Shown here: one piece after another, positions 1 to 12,645 of the stretch | Position numbering within the stretch: position 1 is the stretch's first letter | Layout of the letters: every line of letters begins with the position of its first letter | Assembly (NCBI RefSeq): GCF_947242115.1 | Contig: NC_074716.1 | Span: forward strand, 9,129,501-9,193,500 | Direction of reading: 5' to 3' | From: Biomphalaria glabrata | Lineage: Eukaryota > Mollusca > Gastropoda > Planorbidae | Length of the DNA stretch: 64,000 nt | Program-made: the position numbers and the translations under genes | Notes under the pieces: generated by a model | Told to the model about the DNA's origin: nothing | Database searches by the model: none | Seen by the model: only the letters and a program-made list of their open reading frames with translations

Positions 1-142
1 CTTTTAGGGCTAATTTATAGACCTGTAGTTAGCCCTCAGTAAAAAAAAAAAAAAGTCAGACCTTCTAGGGTTAACATTATCAGCCTGTAGTTAGCCCTCA
101 GTTCAAAAGTCAGACTTTTTAGGGTTAACTTTATCAGCCAGT
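1..142. repeat. Tandem repeat, ~56-bp unit
   Basis: About two and a half copies of a unit containing GTAGTTAGCCCTCAGT and AGGGTTAACATTATCAGCC. The array is cut by the window edge, so its full length is unknown. No coding role is seen. Confidence 0.7.
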
Positions 143-1165
143 CTGATGCTCTCTGCCAACATTCTAGAATGTGTATGAATTTTAAGATTCTAGGTGCAGA
201 ATTACAGAAACGAACATTTTTCATCCGTTGTTGAAATCAAGATCTTAAGTAGCGTTGCTTTAATTAATTTTGATAGCTCATTGCTTATAGCATGAGAACT
301 CGACTTCAAAACTATTAATGCTTTTCTTAAATAGTAAAGCTAAAAACATACGCAAACTAATATTATGATATGTATAACCATACATTTCAAAGGAATATAT
401 AACTTACATTAGAGTAACGTCATTAGTAAAATCTTTAAATTTAAATACAGAAAAATGTAAAAAGTATAGTAGCAATAATAAATAATTAAACCATAACTTA
501 CAAATAGAAAAACAAACCAAATAAAATACCCAGAAAGAATTTAATTATCTAACAAACTTGCATGATTAGACTACCACATAGATATGCGTAAGAAGTAGTG
601 ATCTTCCCTTTGAAGTCACGCTTGTAATTTATTAGCTAAGATAACATAGGAGTCCGGTATCTTGTCATTGCCATGGCTGGTTTGATTTCAGAAGTACATT
701 TGTTATTATGAGATAATAAGTAACGTTTTTTGCAGGATAATCATTGACTCTAGCTTGGCCACCAATATGTCAACTTTTTGTCAGAAATTACTCTTGTGCA
801 GGTTTCTTCCAATACATCTATTCAAAAGAAAGCTTTAAATCATAGACAGCTGTTAGTCCTTGTGCTGCGCATCTAGGCTTTACATATTCAAAAACATCGC
901 AAGGATCCTTAGTAGCTATTACTCATTCTCAAACCGTCTAATAGGCCTATAGTGAATCCCAGACTATGACCCGCGGGTTATGTTCGGCACATAACAAGGT
1001 GATATCTAACCCTTCAAAACTTCTGCCAACTATGCATATTATAAAATTTTCTAGTCAGTTTGCCTACGCCTAAGGCCTACGATTGGTGGTGGGGGTGGGG
1101 GGCCTGGTACAGGACTAAAAAAAAAATAGAGATATTATTGAGAACTTAGATCAGATCTCAAACAT
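143..1165. other. AT-rich stretch, nothing recognised
   Basis: No long ORF, RNA gene or repeat terminus is seen in this stretch. Confidence 0.5.
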
Positions 1166-1436
1166 GACTCTATGTTTATTAGTCTAGCTCTGTCTCTACT
1201 ATGACTCTATGTTTAGGCCTACTAGTTTAACTGTCTCTACTATGACTCTATATTTAGGCCTACTAGTTTAACTGTCTCTACTATGACTCTATATTTAGGC
1301 CTACTAGTTTAACTGTCTCTACTATGACTCTATATTTAGGCCTACTAGTTTAACTCTGTCTCTACTATGACTCTATATTTACTAGTCTAACTCTTTCTCT
1401 ACTATGACTCTATATTTACTAGTCTAACTCTGTCTT
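1166..1436. repeat. Minisatellite, 41-bp unit
   Basis: Roughly six copies of a unit reading TCTCTACTATGACTCTATAT followed by TTAGGCCTACTAGTTTAACTG. The outer copies are shortened. The array ends directly before a LINE tail. Confidence 0.8.
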
Positions 1437-1449
1437 TTTACAATTTCTA

Positions 1450-2883
1450 TGGTGGCCAGATAAGATAACCAATGAGGAAGTGCTACAAAGAGTAGGGTGC
1501 CAGGACATCCGCTCTGTTATCAGCAGCAGACGCCTTGGCTGGCTTGGCCACGTCCGTAGAATGCCAGTAGGTCGACTTCCACAGGACATCATGTATGGCG
1601 ATCTAATAGAAGGCAGGAGAGCCGCTGGTCGTCCACTTTTACGTTATACGGATGTATGCAAACGCGACATGAAGCTCTTCAAAATCGACACTAACAGCTG
1701 GGAATAGGTAGCACTGGATAGATCTACATGGAGAAAGAGCATAAAGGAAGATTCCAGCATTGCAGATGCCATACACAACACGGTACGTGACGTTTTGGCG
1801 CCGCCATTTTGGCCGGGACGTTTTGGCGCGAGCCGTTTTGGCGACGGGACGTTTTGGCGCGAGATATCATTAGACGATAATTTAATAAGCACGTAGCTTT
1901 TATAACAATGTTTATATTTATTAAGGTTTTGCTTATTTCATGAACATAGGCCTATAATAAGTCTGATTCCTGAATGGTAATGACATGCTATATGTGAGTT
2001 CTGCTAATCGCACTGGATGACATTTTTGGATTTCTTTCCAAAAGATTTTTTTTATTTGATATTAGTGTAATATACGAACTAGCTAAGTGTCACACTTTAA
2101 TATAACAAAAACCATGTTAACATCTAAAGCTCTATTACGCTGAATGACGACAATAACTCCACACATAGTAAAGATCAAGACACGGAATGTGGTCAGTACA
2201 AACTCTAACTTGGAAAAATATATTTTGAGAAATTGGGTAGGGGTGATTTGGGTGACACATCTCGCATTGACGCAGGTAGAGTTAAACAAATGAAGACAAG
2301 ACCAGCACCGAGCACTGACCTTGGGAATGGTCATTACATGTGACATCTATCCCGCCCCCTCTCTTCTGCTCACATTTCATTCCTTGTATATACTCTTTCC
2401 TCCACCCCTCCCTTCTCTCACGCGATTTTTGTTTTTAATTTAAAAGAAATATCTTAAAAAAACGTTTTTTAAAAATAAAAGTGTGCCTCTTAAAAAACAA
2501 ACATACACAAGCCAAAATGTTTATTAAAGAAAATGATGTGAAAAACAAACACACATTTACATTTAGTACGTGAAAAATATGTCTTAACACAAACACTCAT
2601 GCAAAACATAGATATGAATAATTCTTTTAAAAGAAATAATACAATAAACGTACATAATTTATTTCGCGCCTAAACGTCCCGTCGCCAAAACGGCTCGCGC
2701 CAAAACGACCTTCGCGCCAAAACGTCCTGCTTCGTACACAACAGTAGTAGAAAGAAGGTGGACAATGCAACGGCGCCTGGCGATTACATATGCCCAACCT
2801 GCGACCGCAGCTGTGTATCAAGGATTGGCCTCTTTAGTCACACAAGAAGTTGCAAAGTGAAAAGATCATCTCTCGAGACGTAA
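1450..2883 (+). mobile_element. LINE 3' tail split by a hAT insertion
   Basis: This is the C-terminal end of a non-LTR retrotransposon ORF2. The left part (to 1779) translates to a peptide with RRLGWLGHVRRMP, GRPLLRYTDVCKRD and MKLFKIDTNSWE. The right part (2735-2883) gives a C2H2-like tail, ICPTCDRSCVSRIGLFSHTR, and stops at 2881-2883. The WLGHVxRM segment followed by a terminal zinc finger is typical of invertebrate LINE proteins. An in-frame stop replaces the residue after SWE, so the copy is dead, and it is strongly 5'-truncated. A 955-bp hAT-like element (1780-2734) separates the two parts. The minus-strand copy at 13345-13672 shows the uninterrupted order. Confidence 0.85.
1780..2734. 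mobile_element. Non-autonomous hAT-like element in a LINE
   Basis: The element is bounded by a perfect 8-bp target duplication, TACACAAC, at 1772-1779 and 2735-2742. Both ends are inverted copies of a G+C-rich block in which GACGTTTTGGCG recurs several times (1788-1862 and the complement of 2664-2726). No transposase ORF lies inside. The 8-bp duplication fits the hAT superfamily; the family name is inference. The related LINE copy at 13.4 kb has one CATACACAAC at this place, which confirms the insertion point. Confidence 0.85.
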
Positions 2884-3230
2884 AATGACACCAACGGTTT
2901 AACCTATGAATACAAATTTTAAAAAAATAAAAAACGTTCTTGTATAAAAAAAAATTCACCGTTTTTTCAAAAATAATGTTAAAAAAAATAATAAGTTATT
3001 TTTCCACGTCTCCCACAGCGGTTCTCACATAGTGACACCGTGCATCGTGACATTATTGCATCGTTCTTGGTTAGTAACAGTAACTAATCCTGGGTGAAAC
3101 AATGTTAGGACTTTAAAGTTGAAGGGCGCGATGACACAATAGTATTGCAAATAAATTTCTGAGTCTTATGCAACATTTGAACAAAAAATGTGCATAATTT
3201 GTTTTAGATCCATGCCTGGGATATGCATTG
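2884..3230. other. Spacer, nothing recognised
   Basis: This is AT-rich sequence after the LINE stop codon, probably LINE 3' untranslated sequence and flank. No motif is seen. Confidence 0.4.
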
Positions 3231-3238
3231 CCTAAGAT

Positions 3239-3901
3239 CAGTGATGACCTAAATACGGCCCGCGGGTCAGATCTGTCTCGCGACGTGGTTCTATCAGGCC
3301 CGCTAAAACGTCGGCACAAAGAGTAGAAAATCCACCTTCCATACAAAAAGAGGCGGAAAATGTATCTTTATCAACGTTAGGGCCCTCACTTTTTCTCGAT
3401 GGATAGGTACATGACCTTTAACATTTGTGCATTTAAGAAATGGGACTCTGAATGTAGAATCTACCAGGAAAAGTGGATGGCTCTTTAATTTTTTGTGGAG
3501 CATGATAATAAGTCAGTATGTTTGTTTTATAAAGAAATTTAGGCTGTTTAATAAAACAACATATAAACAGCATTATGAAATATTCTTGGTTTCAGCCGCA
3601 AATAAAAGATTGTTAAACTACGCCTAGAGATAGGAGGATTTATGAGATGTCTAGAAAATGAGTCGGTGGTAAAGCTAACTACAATGTTGCTCAGAAGTAG
3701 AGAAAAGAACCCTTTTTAACGACGCGTAAATGAAAATGGTAAACTTCTAATATCCAATTCCTTAATGATAAATGTATGTTTCTGATCACCTGTTTCAAGC
3801 CGATTTCATTTCGTTTTAGTTCATTTTCCATTATGTGACCCGCGACAAGAGTGTCGGAAATATTAAAATGGCCCGCAGGCCGAATTATGTTGGCATCACT
3901 G
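3239..3901 (+). mobile_element. Deletion-derived hAT element, GTF2IRD2/ZBED-like
   Basis: A perfect 8-bp target duplication, CCTAAGAT, occurs at 3231-3238 and 3902-3909. The ends start CAGTGATG and finish CATCACTG and are followed by CCCGCGGG-rich blocks, as in the larger hAT at 42476-44759. Around 3460-3590 the plus strand keeps a degraded BED-finger reading, similar to KWMALxFFVEHDNKSVCLFY, with several stops. Most of the transposase has been deleted. It is a dead, shortened copy. Confidence 0.85.
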
Positions 3902-3941
3902 CCTAAGATGAATACAAGACCTAGATCAACATTACATTATG

Positions 3942-4100
3942 GATGGCTGCCTGGTCGTGCGGTATGTATGCTGAACTGACGACTCGATGGTCCTGGATTC
4001 ACACCCTACTCGCTGCCATCACCCGTCGTCTAACAGGAGGTTTGGACTAGGAAGTAGATTATCTTCAACTTTAAAGGAGCATCTGAAACACTTAAATAAA
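3942..4100 (+). repeat. tRNA-derived SINE
   Basis: A tRNA-like head (GGCTGCCTGGTCGTGCGGTA, then GGTCCTGGATTCACACCC resembling a B box) is followed by a conserved body, GGAGGTTTGGACTAGGAAGT, and a tail, CATCTGAAACACTTAAATAA. I recognise this layout as a common gastropod SINE. It is slightly decayed in the B box. Confidence 0.75.
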
Positions 4101-4354
4101 TCTACAAACATTTTTACAAACATTTGATTGATCTTTTAGGCTTAGAAAATATTCTTTTCTTTTTAAATTTCACCTAGGGTTACAGGGTCATGACCTCCTT
4201 TGGAATCGAGTATAAGCCTTAGGTGAAAAAAAAGTACTGCTTTTACCCTGTTATTGCCTTTTCTCCATCGATCTAATTTGGTCCTTTAAATTACAAGCAG
4301 GCTATAACGGTTCTGGTTCTTCTTAGCTCATCTTATAAAGTAGAAACTTTCCTC

Positions 4355-4590
4355 CAAAAAAAAAAAAAAGATGATGATTACGTCATATGCGTGTTCCTAG
4401 GTCAATCTAGTCATGCATGTTAATCACTGACTTAAATTCTATCAAGTGACTGGTTTTCCTGGTTGACCCAGGCAGCCCATTCCATGCTCTAGTAGCACTG
4501 GTAAAAAAAAAGAGCATTTATGTGTACAAATGTGTCCTAGCATATTGAAGTATTTTATTGTTTTGTTTTGAAGATATAAATCAAGTACGT
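4355..4590 (-). mobile_element. LINE 3' fragment, CR1/jockey-like
   Basis: The complement encodes a decayed version of the C-terminus of the LINE at 61064-62160: RAWNGLPG, RKTSHLIEFKSVINMHD and the spacer after it match by eye. It is a heavily 5'-truncated, mutated copy. Confidence 0.8.
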
Positions 4591-7544
4591 ACCCGGTACC
4601 TCACTATGAGATAAAAAAAAAAATGAGAGATCCCTTAAGAGGAATTTATTTACAAAAGAGCTCTAGAAAAAATAATCAATAATAGTAACTAAAATAAGGG
4701 AGACTAATCTAAGAGCTAAATGTTAAGAAAAAAAAAGCTAGATTCTATTTCTAGATCAAGTCGGACTATCGTCATCGAACAGTTACAATAGAGTGTAGAC
4801 CAACGCACCTTAATAAGATGATAATGATTGTTCTAAATCTACATTAAATGTAATCATTTTATATTCTGAATGTAGATCTATTTTAAACAAAAAGACTTTA
4901 TTCTAGATTTACACCTGACCTACTGTTGGTAAGTTACGCCCACAGTCAACAGTGTGTACACGTATATCCATACTAATAGTAATATTACTAAATTATATTA
5001 TAACTTATAAGTATAAGAGATCTATATTCCTACAAGTACAACCAGTGCCACGTTCACACATAGATTTAACTCAGTAAATGAGTAACTCCTATTTAGATCT
5101 ATATAATAATGCCTGTGGTATACTAGATATAAAGTCTATAATTGTTAATAATAATACCCTTATAAAAATACTATTAGTCTTGACTTAATAACTTAACTAT
5201 CTTTTGTATATAAATTTGAGTATAAAGACTAAAGTAATATAATAAAGGGTGCATTCTATAGATCTAGTCATTTATTATATATATAGGCTTATATTCTATA
5301 GGCCTATATATACTAGGCATATATTGCCTGCAGACTTTATATTATATTACTAATCTGGTGGATTGGATTTAGATCTTAGATGTCAAACTTAGCTAATCTT
5401 CTTTTCTAGTTTTTCTCTTTTGCCATAAAATAAAAGTAGTTGTTAAAATGGGTTTATCCATTAAGCCAATACATTCATATCAAATATAAACTACTTTGGA
5501 AACAGGTTTACCCGATTTGTTGAAATTTCTTTAATATAGATAAATTTAGCTATTAAAATGAAAGAAGAACGAAATGAATGGGATGTAAAGTATGTCAGGA
5601 TATCTAAATTCTCAGATATAAGGAGTAAATGTATGTAAAAATGCTTTTGAAAATGTTGGCAGCTTCTTCCCAACTGATGTCAACTGCCCTAAGATCCTTA
5701 ATGAAGTTGCTGTGTCATGTTATACTTTGATGTCCTTTGGCCTCCTTGTTAATGCTATCCTTTTTGGGGTACTTACCGGTACTTCATTCTGTTGGAGAAC
5801 ATGTCCCGCAAACCTTGGCCACAATTGGTAACAATCAATGAAGGTTAACTAGATAGTAGAAAGCAGAAACATAAATTCAACAACTTTAATTTGCTTCACA
5901 GGTGTTTGACCCATATAAGAGCAACATAGACTCTAGAATCTTCTAAATTTTCACTTGATCTCTAGGTGTCTTAATACATTTTCTTGCCAAATAATGATTT
6001 GTTGATGTGCCATTTAAAATATTTCTTTGTCATTTTACAGAAAATTTTCTGCATTTCTTCTCTCATTGCCCCTGATAAAAGGAATTATTCTGGTGGATAA
6101 TTACATTATTAAAGTATGTGTGACATAGAAACAGGTTAGTAAATAATCTTACATTAATCTGGAAATTTTTTCTATGTTATGCACGAGATAAATATTCTTA
6201 TTGTTACAATTCTCTCTGACGGTTCTTCTGTAAACACTGCTGAGCACAACACATCTAACACAAGAACTTGACAACAAGAGTTCCAAAATAATGTGGTAGT
6301 TAAATAACTGACTACCAATGCTTTACTGTACTTCACAGCACTGCCATACTAAACTCTACTGTCTCTCTATCTCATCCTGGGCTCATACTGCTTCACTCAA
6401 GGATTCACTGTTCCTGGACTGACTTAACAGTAGACTGAACTGCCTCTCTTACACACTGTCTCTGGTCCCCGAAGGGTTTCTATCACATGATCATATCACG
6501 GGTCATATTTTCATGTAATATTCATACCAGTACTGTCCCTTGTACATCCAGACAACACGCTTACTTGTATTACTAGCCTGTGTCATGTATCGGTAAGTCA
6601 CACACAGATGAACCCTATCACTCTGCCACTAGAGTTACACCAATATATAACATCTAAGATAGGGTTGCCTTTTTGGGGTCATGTTCTCTGTCTATCAGAA
6701 ATTGGCCTAAATTCTTCTCAAAATGTAAAATATCTAAAACAACTAGATGGTTAACATTATTACTGTTAATACTTTTACCTTCATCTATCCCTAATGTTTG
6801 CTGCATTGATTAAAATTATTTGACTAATTTGTAAATAGACTGTAACAAACTAATTTATGAAACATTGTGGGAAGGTTTGATCGTAACAATGGAAGGCATT
6901 CTATTTCATATTTTTGTCAATAAATTGATAGCATTATAGTCATTAGTCAGAATTTTATCATTTGCCTAATACATTCAAAATTGTAACATTCAGTTGAAGT
7001 GAATTAACAGCAATGGAATCAACTTAGCACTGTACATTGTTTTTGTTTTTTTACATCAGTTTGTTTATCTAAAATTTACCAAATGATATCAATTTACTAA
7101 AAGTTTTTCAAGAAACAGAAAATCTTACAGATAATAAAAGACATTTCAGTAACTATGTTTTGCATCCAACCTTTTTTTTTTTTAACTGAAACATCTTTTT
7201 AAATTTTCTTTTCTGCATGAAGCAATTAGAACACTTGTTGTTGTCCTGAGACTTTATTCTATTAACATTCTATTATGAGACATAAATAAATAACTAATTT
7301 ATAAACATAATTCACCTTTTTTTTTTCTCAGATTGTGTTTATATCCCCAGAACATTTAAAAAGTTAGTATGTCTACCATTTTTATTTTTTTAAATTCTTA
7401 TTATTAAATATTATAAAAATGGTAAAACTAGCAAAAATAAAAGATTTATAAATGTACCTTATAGTTATTATTATTATTTTTTTTTTTTGTTAAACAAAAA
7501 CACTAAGCTCTTTCTGCAGTTTAAAAAACTATCCTGTTAAAAAT
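4591..7544. other. Long intergenic stretch without recognisable genes
   Basis: The stretch is AT-rich with homopolymer runs and local TAGATCTA-type words near 4.7-5.4 kb. Around 6.2-6.6 kb it is less AT-rich and could be an unrecognised repeat. No ORF with family-like motifs is seen. Confidence 0.4.
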
Positions 7545-8525
7545 TAGCATAAAAACCAATAGCAGACAAAATTATATCGAAAGAACAAGCAGGATTTAGG
7601 CAAAGTCATATCACAACGGAACAAATCATCTGTGAGAATTACCTTTTTTTTATTGATGTCAAGAAAGCTTTTGACATAGAATAACATGGGACACTCTAGG
7701 TGACAATGGAAAAGTACAATGTAAATAGAAGCCTCTACAACCAGGCCACTAGTGCAGTGTACTTCAACAACAACATTGGAGATTGGTTTCAAACCACAGT
7801 TGGAGTGAGACAAGGCTGCCTACTCATGCCAACTATTTTCAAAAACTTACTTTAAAGTATAATGGAAGATGCTCTTGATGGCTGTAAACGTTTTGTAAGC
7901 AATGGAAGAAGAATTACTAAATAGCATTTTGCAGATGACAGATGGCCTGGCAGTGACAGAAGAAGAGCTAGCTGACTTGATGATGTGCATAGACAAGACT
8001 TCAGCAGCATATGGTATGCTAATCAATGCCCAAAAAAACCCCCACAAATCATGACCAATAGCCAACAGATCCTTAAAAGGGACATCAGTATTGGAGACAA
8101 AAAGCTGACAAATATCAGTACCGGTTGTTATAAATACCTCAAAGCTATTGTCTCAAATGAGGAACCAAACCTGAACTGAAGAACTACAGAACTAGGAGAG
8201 TTGAATCCAAGTAATGAAATTGAGTTGCTAAAGAAAGTTCCTAGGTATCACATACAAACATTGCATTACAAGCAAAGATTAGTACAGCTATTGGACCCCA
8301 CATTGACCTGCTAACTACTGTCTAAAAACGCAAACTAAAACTCTATAGCCATATCACAAGGTCCTCAGGGCCCACTAAGACCTTCATTCAGGGAACAGTA
8401 CCAGGAAAAAGAAGGAGGCATACCGAGAAAGTGAAGGGAACTTAAAAGAATGGATGGGCTTGCCTAATATTGAAAGAGATTCTATCCAAGGCAAAAGACA
8501 GAGAGGAATGGTAATGTAGTGTCAC
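7545..8525 (+). mobile_element. Broken LINE reverse-transcriptase region
   Basis: Read across frames, the plus strand keeps the order of a non-LTR reverse transcriptase: SKEQAGFRQ with a later TTEQI, then VGVRQGCLL, HFADD at the catalytic site, QQILKRDISIGDKKL, and a C-terminal KLKLYSHITRSSGPTKTFIQ with GKRRR. There are many stops and frameshifts, so no intact ORF survives (the longest, 7985-8179, is a scrap). The minus-strand copy at 27080-27790 is from the same or a near family. Confidence 0.8.
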
Positions 8526-8804
8526 TTAATTTCTGAAATTAGATATAGCTAGTCTATAAAAAAAATTTAATGTGAATATTTATTTATTTCAATACTCAGG
8601 GATGCCCATTTGAGTCATTTGAGACCCAACTGTTCACATTCAGTTGTGGAGTAAATTTCCTAATTTTCAGTTGCAATCTCATCAAAACATTTTGATTTTT
8701 GCTAGTCATTTCCTGGCTAGACTGAAAATGCAGATTTTTTAAATTAATTTTTTAATGATTTTCATTTAAGTAAAGAGAGATTTCATTTTAATGTACAGTA
8801 TTTT

Positions 8805-9075
8805 TTAAAATATGACCAAAGTATGTGGGAGGAAATAGCCCAAGACTGCACAGCATGGAGACAGACTGTACATGCTGGCATGAACTTCGCAGAGTGTAAA
8901 AGAAATGAAGCTGTGTCAGCCAAGAGAAAGAAAAAGAAAGCAGCCCTGTCAGCTAGCCCTGAGACAGATGCATATACATGCACAAACTGTGGCAAACTAC
9001 TCCACTCTAGAATTGGCTTGATCAGTCACTCCAGATTTTGCCCCATCTCAAGACGTAACCAAAGCCAGTAACTCA
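8805..9075 (+). mobile_element. LINE C-terminal finger fragment
   Basis: An 82-residue ORF (8823-9071) carries MWEEIAQDCTAWRQTV, a lysine/arginine-rich linker and a terminal zinc finger of form CTNCGKLLHSRIGLISHSRF followed by C. This is the usual last ~80 residues of a mollusc LINE ORF2. The copy is 5'-truncated and sits about 280 bp upstream of the WWF-domain exon, with no sign that it is part of that gene. Confidence 0.75.
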
Positions 9076-9351
9076 TCTGGGCGCATCCATTGTCTTCTGA
9101 GACAGAAGGAGCCATATATTTTTTAAAAAATGCTATCTATGGTTATTCAAGTTTTTTAGTGCGACCATCTAGTGCTGCTCTATAATATTTTGACCTGTAC
9201 TTTAAATTATTATTTCATTAGTAGTCTATACTATTTTGAGTGAGTCTGGTGTAAATGTATATTTTGGTTTTCTATAGTTGTAATGTTTTGCTTAATTGTT
9301 AGACACATTTTAAAAAAAAATAAAGATTATTATTATAATTTTGTATTACAG

Positions 9352-9850
9352 ATTCGACAATGATGACAACATTTTAAAAGATAAGCAAGCATTTCTCTCA
9401 AGCTTGTCCAAATTTTCACAAGCTGGTTCTGAAACAGACTGCGCAACACTTTTGGAAACCATCTTTAACTTTGCTAAGAAAAAACTGAAGTTCAATGATA
9501 ATGAGAAAAAAGAAGTTGGCACACTCATAAAGAAGAGATTGGAAGACATTTCAAATTTCCTGTTTGATTTTGCAGTAGACTTTGATCCTACAAAGGAAAT
9601 TTCACTATTTGAATACAGATCAGCTCTACATGTGATTTTGGAGGATTACAAAGATTTTCCTACAGATGTGTCTGGGGAAAGATTACAGAAATCTCTCAAT
9701 GAAATTTTATTGGACGATGACACTGTTTCTGAAATGGATGAAGCCGTTAAGATTTGGAGAAGTTATGTTGTTTCTGAAAGTCAGAAGTATTCAGTGAATG
9801 ACCTCAGGAGACCATCTGGTATTTCAGACAAGCACTCATGGTGGTTTTAG
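9352..9850 (+). CDS. Terminal exon, unknown WWF-tail domain (copy 1)
   Basis: The family is not recognised. The exon follows an acceptor ending TTGTATTACAG and enters with one base completing a codon. It encodes about 166 residues, mostly charged and likely helical, ending DLRRPSGISDKHSWWF and a stop. Two more copies (22051-22526, 25947-26415) share the entry phase and aligned blocks: FRSAL/YRSAL, GCFPVD/KDFPTD, VLDEAV/EMDEAV, and the final L-R-P-x-x-I-x-x-x-H-x-W-W-F. Copy 1 is clearly more diverged than the other two are from each other. Upstream exons were not found, so this is presumably the last exon of its own gene. Pol II regulation cannot be judged. A lone internal ATG start is possible but less likely than splicing. 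Function unknown. Confidence 0.7.
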
Positions 9851-11130
9851 AAAGAATTTTTAAAGCTATAATTTCCTTTTAAGAATCAGGAGAAAGATCT
9901 GGGTTTTTAGTTTGATCATTTGTATTGTCATCTTCTAATATGGAATAACATAACTATTTTCATAAATTCAAGAATGTCATTAAAAAGTCAAAATATTTTC
10001 TTCAAGTGAGTTGTAGGCATTTAATTAAAATCTGAGTTTTGATTATCCTGCTTTCTTTGCCTAGAAAACAATATTTCCTTTATTATTGACAATTGATAAC
10101 ATATCACTAATTGCAATCACACTGCTATTATTGCAATATTGTGCTGTACAGTTTAAAAACCATTACACAGGCAATGATTAAATTGTAAATGAACAAGTTT
10201 GTTTGTTTTTTTTACAGTCATATATTCCAGCAATGAGTTGTATTAGTATTGAAAGCTCTATTGCAGTGATGGGTAGAGATTTGTGAAGATCTGCAATAAG
10301 CCTTTCTTCTTTAGTCTATAAAAGCACTTTACACTATCAGATTGAATAGAAGTAAGGAACTCATGAAATTATCTGTGAATAAGCCCATGGGAGTGAATAG
10401 TATTTAGAAGTTTTACTCTTACATTAGTTTTTTTTTTTTTTAAGTGATTTCTACAGAGATGTCTTGATGTATGGTGCAGTGTAAGGAAATAAAATTGGGT
10501 AGTTTAGTCTGAAAACAAATCCAGATATTTTCCTTGTATTTGAAGCTTCATCCATCATAATTTTGGATAGTCTTAATATATACTTCCAAAATTCTTAGAT
10601 TTTTCAGTAATTCCTAAAACAATATCTAGATTCTTTTAATAATAATAACATGCATACTAACTCCTCAGTAACAAACATTTTCACCAATGTATTATCATTT
10701 GCTTTGTATCATTCACATCTGTACTGTTCTTTTTTTTTTTACTCATAATAATCAACCAGAGCTTCAAGTTGGTCATCTTCTAGGCCAAGTGTAATGTACA
10801 TTTGTATCTATTGATTCCTAAATTCATATTTTAATGTTATAGTTTAAAAAAAAACAAAAAATATTTCAAATCCTTTATAAATTTGAATCATACTATTATT
10901 ACATTAACATCCTAGTGTATTATTACTTTTAGTAACATTGTGAACTACAATATAACTATTATATTAAGCAGCTGTCTAAAAATTATCACCTACTGAAAAA
11001 GTTTTTGTTTGGTTTTAATTATTGATCTAATTCAGCCTTTTGTTTTCTTTTGATATCAGTCGTGTATGCATCCAGAGTGTTATTACATTTATAAGTTAAA
11101 AGGCAGAAAATATTATAAAAAGTAATGTAG
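9851..11130. other. Downstream non-coding stretch
   Basis: AT-rich sequence after the copy 1 stop codon, probably 3' untranslated region and flank. No ORF or repeat family is recognised. Confidence 0.4.
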
Positions 11131-11362
11131 AGTTCCCCTTTCAGACCTTTTGGTCTATAGGGTAGATAATGTAAAGGTCATCTCATGATGTGGCCTATGG
11201 TTAACGAGGGTGTCATGGGGCCAGCACAACGACCAACTGCCTTTACTTTTCTCCAACTAATGTCAGGTACCCATTAGAGCTGAATGAACTCAGAGGTGCC
11301 CAAAGATCCTGAAATTAAAAATCCCAATCTTCATCAGGATTCGAAACTGGGACCCCCAGAAA
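11131..11362 (-). repeat. SINE, tRNA head shortened
   Basis: The complement matches the SINE at 20246-20520 through the body: GTTGGTCGTTGTGCTGGCC, ACCCTCGTTAACC and the 3' part ACCAAAAGGTCTGAAA. The tRNA-like head is reduced to GGATTCGAAACTGGG in plus orientation. Confidence 0.8.
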
Positions 11363-12440
11363 ATATTATAGTGTTTATAAATGATGTTTCATTGTCAATA
11401 ACAGAAAAGTGGATGTCTTTAAAATGTATGAGAAGTAACCCTATCTTTTCCTTGTTAAAAACACACAATTCTGAATAAACACATTTTTTGACATTTTTAA
11501 GTGAAAAAGTTCTATGAATATGGTATAAGAAACACTAAACACCAACTCAATAGTCACTTAATTTGAATAACTTTGAATGTACACCAACATTTTGTTTACT
11601 GTGCTTATGTGTACATTTCAAATTAGCAGACTCAACCAGTGGTGAGTAAAAAAAATAATAAAATACAAATTCGCAAAATTTGTATACCCTTTCAACCCAT
11701 AATAAAATGAAATGTTTATTTTTAAATATTACAAAACATTCGGCACACTGGATTAAAGTTTTCCATGGGGGCTAAGTTGGTCTGCCACCTGCAGTTTGTC
11801 CATCATTTCTCTATCTTATGTTTAATTTATTTGATCTTATAATTGTAGAATTCAGTGCTGTGTGCAATAGATTTTTATGTTCATATTATAATGTACCGGT
11901 AGTATAACAATTAATTTGTTCTCAAAATGTTTACAAGGAGAAAAGTATTTCTTTTCTTTTTAATAATAAAAAAATTGTTTTCAAATCGTATGTAAATGTC
12001 CAGTGTGTATACTTTATTATTTTTAAATTTATTTTTAACTTTACAGTTAATTTTGGGAGAAAAAAGTTTTACCCTTTAAACTTAAGCATCACGAGACATA
12101 CATAAAATAACTTGTACATACCAATTTTCAGAGCCTAACATTTAGGAATATTCATTTTGATTTTGAAGTTACTTTGTAAAGAAATAGTTATTGATGTTTT
12201 TGTTGCCTCAGAAACATAACTGTGTACTTTCATATTATATCAAGTTTCACTTCACCCTCTCTCTATGGTAGATTTTACTTTTTTGGTTTTACTCTTTTCA
12301 TTGTCTAATCTGCTGTTCTACATGCTGAGTCATTTTTACTCAGTTATGTTTCCCTCAGTAAACTGCCAGGAATGTTTTTTTGGGTATATGATACTAGCAG
12401 CCTACTAGTTTTATACTTTCATTAAGTTTTTGTAAGTTCT
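11363..12440. other. Stretch without recognisable genes
   Basis: AT-rich sequence with no convincing ORF or repeat terminus. Confidence 0.4.
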
Positions 12441-12645
12441 GAAGCCTCCTGCAGCCAGATGCTTTCTTCTATGCCAATTATAGCGAGTTGGCGCCTAAGC
12501 TGGTCATCAAAGTGTTTCCGTTGGGCACCTCTGTTATGCCAACCACTTTTCAGCTCACCATGTATATGCCCTGCCGAGCGTTACTGTTTGTACATTAAGA
12601 AGTCCCTCTTTACTGTCAATACATGCTGCTAAATTGTCCCATCCA
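12441..12645 (-). mobile_element. LINE C-terminal fragment
   Basis: The complement translates to GHIHGELKSGWHNRGAQRKH followed by FDDQLRRQLAIIGIEESIW. This matches the late ORF2 segment (YGEL...RGAxxKRFKDQL) of jockey/RTE-like LINEs. It is short, broken and lacks the finger tail. Confidence 0.75.

Noticed and set aside
6220-6650. Possible LTR or SINE near 6.2-6.6 kb
   Set aside because: Composition differs from surroundings, but no termini, duplication or second copy was found.
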